A stretch of 64,000 bases of DNA from Tyto alba (lineage: Eukaryota > Chordata > Aves > Strigiformes > Tytonidae). Both the position numbers and the translations under genes were made by a program. Positions 38,201-47,900 of this stretch are shown one piece after another. Location of the stretch: contig NW_024881324.1 of NCBI RefSeq assembly GCF_018691265.1, forward strand, positions 7,629,730 to 7,693,729. Reading direction: 5' to 3'. How positions within the stretch are numbered: position 1 is the stretch's first letter; each line of letters opens with the position of its first letter. The notes under the pieces were generated by a model. It was given only the letters and a program-made list of their open reading frames with translations, was not told the origin of the DNA and did no database searches.

Positions 38201-40736
38201 CTGCAAAATAGGTAGGCAGTAGTTAAAAATAAAAATTAAATTGTTTGACTCTGCAGAGCTGTCTAATCACCTGGGCAGAACAGCTACTCATAAAACTACT
38301 TTTGTCAGAGTTACTGATGTAAAAATCTGTTTAGCTTGACTATTAATTCAGGAGGGAAATTAAAATGAGGCATTATGGGAAAAGAACAATACTACCATTT
38401 TAAACTAAATTTGGAGTTAAGATTAGATCCTTGAGTACATCATGACAGGCTGTTCCAGATCAGCATACCCTGGGTTTCAGTAATCTGATTTGCATTACGT
38501 GAAGACCTGGATTGGAATTTGGGTTGGCTAAGTGAATAGGTATCAGCTCATAATGCAAGCATTGAAATACCACTGAGTAACACTCGTCCTGCTAACTGCT
38601 GATTTATTGTTAGCAAGAGATTTGCACTGTAAAGCACCTTTCCAAAGAGTGTACTGAAGAGATGTTTAATACCAGGTGAACAATCAGTTCCAAGACGTGC
38701 ATACCCTCCTATGAAAGTACATCAGAATTTAAAGTCTAAACTGCAGTTGCATTGCAATTTTAGGTGACTGGAATATTACAAACTTTGTTGTTAAGCACAC
38801 TGTAGGAGAAAATAAAAGGTTTATGCCACAAGAGAGCTCTGTAGCTGTCTGAGTATATCGGTGCGAACACGGAAGAGACGAGTTTATCATGTAAGATGGA
38901 AAGCATGGAGTCTGAGAAAGTATGCCACAGAAACATGAAAGCATATTTTAAATGGTATTATCAAAGACATTCTTTTCACAGGGAGTAAAACAACTAAAGA
39001 GAGCCTAGAGGAGGAATTAAATCTAAATGTGTTCCACCACATACAGAAAGGAAGTGGAAATAAAACCCTTATATTACAGCACTGCAATATGAATGTTATC
39101 TTGTAATAGGGATCAGTTCATAATTTTTTTTTTTTTTTAATATATTTGAGACTTCTCAATTTTCTCTGTTCCAAGCTGCACCTTCCTTGTTCAAGCTGAC
39201 AGTGATGGACATGGTAGCAGTAGCCTCATTCAGGAATTCGGCTAAAAGTAAAGGTAACAGGAGGAGAGAATGGGCATTTTTACACAGTTTCAAATGAAGC
39301 TGATGTAAATCAAGTGAACTGGTGTTTTATTCTCCTCTGAAGATAGAATAAATTGATTTGGGAAGGGAAATCACATGATGTCCACATAAGTGAAAAATTA
39401 GTTCAGACAACCCAATACAAAAGATTATTTTTTTTAATGCAACCCCTCCGCCCATTATAAATAATTAGAGGAAAAAAAGAATTAAGTAAATCCTTATTAT
39501 CTAAAAAAAAAAAAAAAAAAAAAAAAAGCATGACTCCACCATAATTTACCACTGAAACCAGGGCACACTCTATGGGGGTGGATGAGATTGAAGAGTAGAG
39601 AAATGAAAACCAACCAGTTTCGTTTACATGAGATTTCCCTGAGCTACTGTGTAACGCCCCAGGAAACAGTGGCTTTTTCCCCCAGGAGCTTTCCTTTTAG
39701 ATCAGTGGCACAACAGTATCTCTGTAGCTGCTCAGCTTCTGTCGCTAGATAATCATTCCTACGTGCCATTGCCTTTACAGTCAGATGCTACGAGCTACCT
39801 CAGCACTGGGCAAGGCACCAGGCGACTCATTTTGGTGACTACCAGGTGATGACAGGCCGCTGCGAGGCCCTTTATCCAAAAAGGTAAAAGGACATGCAGC
39901 TGCTTCATTGCGTATTCAGGGTTAGAAAGAAGAAAAGGTGGCAGTTACCATTCACTAAGAAGGTTGGTAAAAATATTTAAGATTCAGAGAGGCCTCCCGT
40001 TTTGAAAGGCAGGGGCCAGTCGTACAGAATTACAAAGGTGTTTTTGCAGTGAGCACCACGGGAGGGGGAAGAGAGAGGTGGGGAGAAAGAGAAAAATAAG
40101 AAGAGATAGCTTATGCCTATTACTGTAAGCAAGGCCATCGCTTCCAGTTGCATGCCACTTTGTCCCCACTTCCCCTCCCAAAACAAACAACACTCACCAA
40201 AAACCCACAGGTTTTTAAAGAAGAAGCAAACATCGCTTACTTTACTAAGCTTTACATGACTCTGCATCCTATAAACATTATCTTATTGGCTGAGGAAATG
40301 AGCCCTTTAAAAGAGATGCGTAATACGCTGTCACACTCCATAGCACTTCATCCGTCAGCAATGCGTGGCCTAGATGGGAAAGCTTGGGGGGGGGTTACCT
40401 GTATGTACAGATAACAGCAAGTTTGTCTTTGGGGGGGGGGGGGGGGGGGGGGGTGTCACGGGGAGGGGTGGAAGGAGGAAAGGAACCCCACACCCTGACA
40501 CGGCCAGAGAGGAAACGAGAGCAGCCTGAGCAACAAGGGGAGGTGGGAACCGCGAAGTGCGCACACCTTTAAAACTCCCCCCGAGTAAATGGCCGGCGCC
40601 CAGCCGGCTAGCGGGGTCCCCGGGGGAGGGGGGTCCCCGGGGGAGGGGATGTCACCCGAGGGGGAGGTCACCCGAGGGGGAGGTCCCTGGGGCTGCCGGC
40701 CGGCCGGCCGGCGCGGCGGAACCGCCTGGCACTCAC
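38201..40736 (-). other. KDM1B: KDM1B intron between untranslated exon 2 and first coding exon
   Basis: About 2.5 kb. AT-rich except the right end, which enters the CpG island. It holds the poly(A) run at 39503-39527 and a T run near 39124. No exon or RNA gene was recognised. Confidence 0.6.
39503..39527. repeat. Poly(A) run, 25 bases
   Basis: Uninterrupted A run in the KDM1B 5' intron; the upstream sequence does not look like a processed gene copy. Confidence 0.85.
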
Positions 40737-40788
40737 CTCAGGGGCCGGAGATCACATTCACGCGTGTCCGCGGCGCCTCCTGCTAGAG
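40737..40788 (-). other. KDM1B: KDM1B untranslated exon 2 (inferred)
   Basis: On the minus strand a roughly 70-nt almost pure pyrimidine tract (complement of 40796-40865) ends in cttgcag; 52 nt later comes a strong donor, CTGAG|gtgagt. The 52-nt exon contains no usable long frame, only ATG-TGA. It would splice to the exon at 38200. This is inferred from splice signals alone. Confidence 0.6.
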
Positions 40789-40795
40789 CTGCAAG

Positions 40796-40865
40796 CGGGG
40801 GAGAAAAGGGAGGAGAAGGGGGAAGGAAGGGAAAGGAGGGAGGGAGAGAAGGAAAGGAGAAGCGG
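40796..40865. repeat. GA-rich purine tract (pyrimidine tract on minus strand)
   Basis: About 70 bases of almost only G and A on the plus strand. On the minus strand it directly precedes the inferred acceptor of KDM1B untranslated exon 2 and would serve as its polypyrimidine tract. Confidence 0.7.
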
Positions 40866-40983
40866 GGAGGTGAGGAGCGGGGCAGCGCTCGCACCTGCCC
40901 CGCCGGCCGGGGAGGGGGCAGGCGGCCCCCGGCGGGCGCTGAAGCCGAGGGAAGGGGGGGGGGGGGGGGGGGGGGTCACTCAC

Positions 40984-41014
40984 CGCCGCCGCCGCCGCCA
41001 TCCTCCTCCTCCTC

Positions 41015-41049
<35 letters not shown>

Positions 41050-41100
41050 GGTGCCGTGCACCCTCAGCCCGCCTCCTCCTGCCGCCGCTTCCGCTCTCCG
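40984..41100 (-). other. KDM1B: KDM1B untranslated exon 1 (inferred; 5' end approximate)
   Basis: The minus strand reads a (GGA)n run, then ATGGCGGCGGCGGCGGCG and the donor gtgagt. The position inside the CpG island and the perfect donor make this the likely first exon. The ATG opens a short upstream ORF of Met plus five Ala, which runs into CTC-TAG after splicing to exon 2. The transcription start is not visible; the upper limit is a guess. Confidence 0.5.
41001..41038. repeat. (CCT)n trinucleotide repeat in KDM1B exon 1
   Basis: About 12 tandem tcc units, followed by a C run to 41049. It lies in the inferred 5'UTR of KDM1B, where the transcript would carry (GGA)n followed by the (GCG)5 of the upstream ORF. 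Repeat length is likely polymorphic. Confidence 0.8.
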
Positions 41101-41103
41101 CGG

Positions 41104-41193
41104 TGCGTAGCGAGGGGGAGGGCGGGCAGGCGCCGCCCCGTCCCCGCACAGCCCCCCGCGGGAACACAGCCCCCCGTGGGACCCGCCGCGCAG
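41104..41193 (+). other. TPMT: TPMT untranslated exon 1 (candidate only)
   Basis: TPMT has a non-coding first exon in other vertebrates. The best plus-strand donor inside the CpG island is CGCAG|gtaccc after 41193; another is CG|gtgcgt near 41102. The start is unknown, so the interval is a placeholder around the donor. Confidence 0.3.
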
Positions 41194-41687
41194 GTACCCG
41201 CGGCCAGCCGGGCGGGGAGGTGGCGAGGAGGAAGGGGGGGGGGGGGGGGGAAGGTGTCGAGCTCCCCCGCCCCGGGTCCTTCCGGGTCCCCTCTCGCCGC
41301 TTCTCGCCCCGCGATCTACCCACGGGGTTCACCGGGAGAGAGGAGTGCCGGCATCGACCTCCTTCCTTACCGGCCCCGGGCTTGGGGCCGTGGTTGCGCC
41401 CCCCCGGGGCAGCGGGGGCCGGGCAGCGTCTGGGTGGCTTCCAAATGTGTGTGAAAACGGGAGGTCCTCAACGGGGCGCGTTTGGGCAGGCTTCCCGCCG
41501 GGGGGGGGAAAGTCTGGCCGAAGCCGTCGGTAGCAAGAGTGTGCTCGATCACGTTCGACACAGCTACATTTAAATAGTCGCTAAATTATAATCATCTCTC
41601 AAGCTGTAATACATTTTAATTTGATTCTGGGAAGCAAGAGCCACTTCCGAATTATACATTTAGTGGGGGTAATTTTTCAATTTTTCT

Positions 41688-41690
<3 letters not shown>

Positions 41691-41740
<50 letters not shown>
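41691..41740 (+). repeat. Poly(T) run of 50 in the TPMT exon 2 acceptor
   Basis: Fifty consecutive T preceded by TCTCTC and followed by CCCCACCACAG. This is the polypyrimidine tract of the acceptor of TPMT exon 2, only 11 bases before the exon. Such a run is prone to length variation and sequencing error. Confidence 0.9.
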
Positions 41741-41773
41741 CCCCACCACAGCTACCAGCACTCCCCGGGGACA

Positions 41774-41913
41774 ATGGACCGCTCAGCGGATGCATCCGGG
41801 GTCCTGGGAGGCTCAGATATTGGGTCACAGAAGGACAGAGTGGTGACTGAGGAGGAATGGCTGCAAAAATGGGAAATGGGTAACATTGGGTTTCACAAGG
41901 AACAAGGGCATCC
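41774..41913 (+). CDS. TPMT: TPMT coding exon 1 (exon 2 of transcript; residues 1-47)
   Basis: The exon begins at 41752; ATG is at 41774 in the context acaATGG. It encodes [10 protein letters not shown], then [20 protein letters not shown]. The N-terminal 20 residues are not conserved with mammals; from TEEEWLQKW on it matches. The donor is gtacgt. The frame continues into the intron until 41992, so ORF calls overrun. Confidence 0.95.
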
Positions 41914-44900
41914 GTACGTGACTTCACTCTTCTGGTTAATCTGTTTAAAGAAATGCTGTGAGATGACTCAACTCGTTCAAAAAAACTCTTAACAGAAAAT
42001 AGAGGATTTACAAAAAGAAAATTATTTTACACATGCACGGCTTGAAACTAAAATATACATATTTTTGTGACCTACATTTGTCAAAAAAGGGCAGATGAGA
42101 GAAATGATTGAAATGAATTTAGATCTTTCGAATGGGGTTTCAAACTATAAAGCTTGCATAGCTTAGCTAAAATTCTGAAATTTTCTGATGTAGAAGACCT
42201 GCACTGCTGTTCGTAAGTTATAAAACTGGGGCCTAAAACAATATGCAGAGCGCTTTGGAGCAGTTATTGTGTACTGGAAGGCAGGGACCTAAGAGAGCAA
42301 ACCTGAATATAGACTCTTTGAACCAATGAAACTTACATTTAAGACCTATAGAAGTGATTTGATCAATGCAGAAGTTTAATAATCATTCTGTTTAAGCTGT
42401 CTGTTGTGGCCCTCTTAGAGGTGGGGTGGTTGGTTTGTTTACTTGAAAAGACAAACAGAAAACAGAACAAACAGAAATGTGTTTGTTTCTAACGGAAATT
42501 AAATTTACTTTCTAAGTAAATGGAAGGTGAATGTTTTTATCTTATGTTTTTATTACTAATGGTATGAAGCAGGTTGAACTAAGAATCGATGTTCAGTCAT
42601 GGAGTTTTGTGTCCCACCTGGCATAGTGTGTAGCATTTGGCTTTTAAGCACAAAGACTCGCAGTGTTAAGTAAAACATGTCTGTTCTTCTGCAGGCTCCT
42701 CCAGAAGTATCTGGATGTTCTTTTAAATGGCAAGACTGGACTGAGGATATTTTTCCCACTTTGTGGTAAAGCAGTAGAGATGAAATGGTAACGCACAGAT
42801 TATATGAGCAGAAATCTTATTTGATGTGGGGAGGGGAGGGAGGGAGAGGGGGAATTCCCAACCTTCTACCAGCCAATGGAGATGTGCCGCATCTCTGCTG
42901 GTAGGAAAGCAGCCTCGCCGGAGGCTGAAAGGAGGAGGAAGTTTGGTTTCATCTGCTGGCGTTTTGTGTAGTAGCATAAATGGGATGGGCAGGGACTAAC
43001 CTGAAAGTCCTCTTGATTGTCCCGAGTTCAGCTCGGGGAACGCTGAATTTGTGACAGACAGAGTGACTGAAGCTATGCCCTTACCACTGCTTGTTTTGGT
43101 GGCAATGCCAGCTTAAATTGCCTGCAATGAGGTCAGTTGTGCCAGAGCACATTTTCAAGGGACCACGTCGCGTGTCACACCAGGAACTTAAATGATTTGG
43201 GCTAAAAGTAACTTCCTCTTTTTTTACATTTATTACTTTGCTTTTACTTTCTTATGCGGGTTATATTTATAAGGGGGACTGTATAAGCCAACATTTTTTT
43301 CTCGGGCGGAGGGAACGCAAACCAAAACCCCCTGACTGAACTGCATCCCCAGAGAACCAAGTTAGTACCAGTTACCGGGTTTTATCAGGGTAACTACTCC
43401 CTAGGCTGACTGCGGGCTCTGACACAGTTGCTGCTGTGCTGAGCTGCAGCAGTGAAGAGGTTACAGCGCGCTCCTGCCTCCTCCTGCCAAGCCGCAGAGG
43501 CAGCCGGGCGGACAGCGCGCCCCAGCCCCTGCGGTTCAGGGCAAAAGATACATGGAGAGTTTCTCTGTGTCATCACCTTTGTTTTCCTCGAGTTCGTAGA
43601 AATAAACGAATAATCCACTGATTTTTAAATAAAGCCTGCTAAGTCCTTGTCAACTGTATGCTGAGTGGTGTTAATTTAAGCTCAGATCATGGAGGGGAGG
43701 TGTTCAATAAAATGTGAATGCTCCAGAAAGTCAGGTTTAGACATACCGGAGTTTCCCTAATGAGTAAATGCTGCATGGGAGATACACATTTGGTAATGGC
43801 CCAACCTGTGGGCCTCACGTAAACTTGGGACCTCTCTTTGCTGTGTGCAGGCTGCTGGACATGGGGCACAGCGTTGTTGGTGTGGAAGTCAGCGAGCAAG
43901 CACTGAAGGAATTTTTTGCAGAACACAATCTGCCTTATTGCGAGGAGCCAGTCCCAGAGATTTCCAGAGCAAAAAAGTTGTGGGTATGTTTTCCGCATTG
44001 TCAAATGATCTGGTGTAGTTAATCATGCAATGCAGGCATAACTAAGCAAACAAGTAATTCTGCTTTCATGTCTCTGTCTCACTGGTGATCATTCACCTCT
44101 CCTGAAGAGGTCTGAAAGGAAGCTCTGAGTTGTAATTTTGGACGGAGAATTTCTTCTTTTGAGCTTATTACTTTGGCCTTCTTTTCTTATGACGCTGAAG
44201 CGCCTGGATATAAAGTAAATATATTTTAAAATTGCACAGTTGCATGCCTTGAGAGATCAGAACTTCTCTGAAGGGGATCAGGAGAGTTACCTCAGTAACT
44301 TGAAACTAAAAATGTTTCTCACAGTTTTTCCCTGTTACACCTAAGTGTATTATTAAAAATAGTTTGTGTGTATATTTTAAGGTATAAAGTAAAAATATAC
44401 ACTTACAAGTGCATATTTAAAGATAGTTTGCTGATAAGTATTGTTTCCTTTGCTTTTTATTGTAGAGTACCTCTGGGAACATTTCTCTGTACTGCTGCAG
44501 TATTTATGATTTGTCCAGGTAGGAATACACGGTGTGTTATACAATTCTCTGTAATGAAACGTGTTAATACTATCATACTATTTTATTTGAATCAGCCATA
44601 AAGATTTGGAACAGGTCCTCTCAATAAAACACTTATTAACTTGTGTGAGAAATATGAATAGCCAGTCTCCAACAAAAACTAACTCGGTTGTTGACCATTA
44701 GATAAAGATGCCAACTAAAGATCTTTAAATGGGCTTCTTGTTCTAAGCCATGTTGGGAAAGTTGTAGGAAAGCATGTTTGCTTTTACAGTAAAGACAAAT
44801 TATCTTTAACATTATTGATGGATTCTACAAAGCAAAACCCTAGCACAATCCCTTACTCGTAGTAGCTTAATAAAAGTAAAGAGAATATACCTAAAGGTGT

Positions 44901-47900
44901 CTTCTTAGTCAGCTTTTCCTTTAACTAAGTACTAAATATATTTTTGTCCCCAAACTATTGATTAACATATGCATAGGTAAGCTGTACACATTGATTATAC
45001 ATGTCCCATGTTTTACTTGATGTACTTTTCTTGATGGACTTAAAGTATGCTGCATCACTCCAGTGTATGTGACTACATCATATATTGTCAAACACTGTCT
45101 CTGCAAGTGTCTTGACAAACATGGATTGACTTAGTAATGTCTTCTGAAGGATTTTTAGTGTTAAAATGTCGTTATTAGTTAAAGGCCACAACAGAAAATG
45201 CAAAAGACTTCACTACAGTCTGTAGTACTGAGCCCTGAAAAATGTTTCAACCTGTTGTGCTCTGTGGCCTCAAGCATCACCTCTCAGATTTTGTGGTGGC
45301 TTTGCACCTGACTTTCTGCTGAAGTGTCAGCTGGTGGGGGAATTTTGAAAATTACCAAGTTGTTCAGAGACTACAGGAGGACTTAGAACTCTCCAGCCTC
45401 TAGCATAGAAGCCTCTGCCTTGGACAGTAATGCATCTGGCATATTTATTTGTTCTTGGAAATTTCCTAGTGGTGTTGGCAATAGGCATATTTATGTTTGT
45501 CCTAAAATGTCCTCAGACCTAGGCTGGTGCTGGGGTAGCTGGAGATTGGAGAGCATGCAAGAAAGCGGTGTTTCCTGGTTTTGTAATGTATCTTGTAGGA
45601 AGCTGAAGATGCCCAGAGTCCTGCACTATCATTCCTTCCTCTCGCAGTTCTTACTCAGACATGATTTTACATAGATTATAAGGTTTTGGTGAAGTTTTAT
45701 GTGTTTGTTTCCTTTTCTTACAAACAACTGTCAGGAACAAGGATTTGTTCCACGGCTGTTCAATAAGAAGAAGGAGATCAAGTCTTAATCTTTGCTTAGG
45801 TGGGCTCTTCAGAGCTACTACATATACAGGTATAATAGGTAGTTTAGGACACTAGAACATGATGTTTACTATATGATCTTTTTTTTTTTTTTTTTTTTTT
45901 AAATCTGCATAAACTAGAAAAGAAAGACTATTAATTACTCAAGTCCAAAGTCTTGTACACAATAGACCGTTGCTAAGACTTATGCTGGTGCAGCTGAGTC
46001 TTAACTGGTTTGAATAGTGTATATATAACTAGTCCTGCAAAGCGAGTGCCTGGGAAACAGATGGGCTGTGCATGAACTTGGCTTTGTAGATACTGCCCGG
46101 TTTCTTCCCTGCCTTGCCTCTGCAGTGTAGCTACTTGCTGTGTAGATCCCTATAAATCCTTCTTGCTGAGAGCTGACAAGTTGCCCAGGGATTGCTCTAA
46201 GCTTCTTGTCAGCAATTTTTGAAAAATTCAGTTCTAAGTTCTGTAATAAGTAGCAGGGTGAAACCTGTAACTTCTGTCATGACATGATGGAATAATACTA
46301 TGAAATAAGCCAAAAATGGGTAATCGATGACATTTTCAGTGCATATTACTGGGTCCAGTACATAGTTTGTCATCCACAAAATAAATCCACAGATACAAGT
46401 TCTGGATGCGTGGTTCTGTACTGGGTGCAGTGGTGGTGAAAGTATGAACTGCATTCCCTACAGCAGTCAGTAGATACCTGTAACTAGAAAAATGCACCCA
46501 GTCTTCTAGTTTCTATTTGATTAATTACCCAGTAATTATGGAAATTAAACTTATTTCTCTCTTGCTAAGGCTGGCCTGCTAACAAATCCTTTTGGTCTCC
46601 ATTAACCTAGCATACATTAGAGGAGAACTCAGATCTGTTCCTGACCTTTGTCAGAATGAGGCATTTCAAAGACTCTTGCTAGTTAAAGAGTAACAGGAAT
46701 TACTGCTCTTTGTGAGAACTCTGGCACATATATAAAACAGTTACATTACACAACTGTAGTACCCTGTAATACAATTACGGCTGCAAGGTTAAAAAAAAAA
46801 AAAAAATTGCATTAACTGAGAAACTACTAAACATACGCAGAGGTAGAAACTCAAAACTTTACTGCTTAAATCCAGGAGGATTTCTGCATATATATGAATT
46901 TCTGCTTTATGGGTTACTTTTTATTAGTTGTAGTAGTACCCAGACAGTGATCTCTCATGCTCCGTACCATATAAACACATAGTAGGAGATAATGTAGGGC
47001 TAAAAGACTGGGTAGTGATACAATGAAAGGTGTACCCAAGAGGGACACTTCTAACACCTTAGCTTCATCCTGACTCCATATCAGGATGAAAAACAGCTGT
47101 GTACCTTTTCTGTCCTTTTCCTCATGGCTTGGTTCTCCTCAGAAGGAAACTGGATGTGCAGACAGGCAGGGAGCACCCAGACACTCAGCAGGTCCTGAGA
47201 TCTGGGCAACCAGGAGACCAGGACTGGAGGAAGGCCTCAGCAACGTCTGTAGGCTCTGATGAAATCAGTGGGGAGTAAAATACATGAAATGCTTGTATGG
47301 AGCCACCGCCACCATTCCAGTTAGACCAGATTAAAGTTGGGAAGAAAAACCAAGTGCAGAAAACTTCAGGGGCTTGCCTAAGGTCACTCAGGAGACTCAG
47401 CTATGCAGAGAGGAGAACAGCCTCCAAGCCTCAGAATATGAAGTTTGTCATCTGCCCCACTAGACTTTGCTGTGTCTCCTTCATGCCCATTGCATGATAA
47501 ACTGTCTCTTTAAAAATCTCCTTTCATTAAGAAGCACCACACAGCTGCTTGCCCACTCCCTGCCTCCTCCCCCAGTGGGATGGCATGGACAATCAGAAGG
47601 GTAAAAGTGAGAAAGAAAAAAAAAAAAGTAAGATAAAAAAAAGGAAAAAACAAAACAACAACTAAAGAGAGAGGAAAATAAAACCCAAGAAAGACAAGGG
47701 ATGCAAATGAAAACAATTTCCCACCACCAACCGACCAAAGCCCAGCCAGCCCCTGAGCAGCACCCCCCTGACAACATCCCTCCCAGTTTTACTGCTGTGC
47801 CCCCTCCCAGCTCCTTGTGCATCCCCCCCAGCTCCCTCGCTGGTGGGGTGAGGAGCAGGCCTTGGCTCTGTGTGAGCCCTGCTCAGCAATAACAAAAACA

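Larger units (their letters stand above)
40380..41560. promoter_or_regulatory. CpG island: bidirectional KDM1B/TPMT promoter
   Basis: About 1.2 kb of very GC- and CpG-rich sequence in an otherwise AT-rich neighbourhood, between the first exons of KDM1B (minus) and TPMT (plus). It holds GGCCGG repeats, GC boxes, several G or C runs (near 40431-40453, 40957-40975, 41236-41250) and a (CCT)n run at 41001-41038. No TATA box was seen. Long ORFs here come only from low stop-codon density. Confidence 0.85.

Noticed and set aside
40557..41573. 338-codon plus-strand ORF in the CpG island
   Set aside because: Low-complexity Gly/Pro/Ser/Arg translation across homopolymers and both first-exon regions; explained by few stop codons in GC-rich DNA, no domain.
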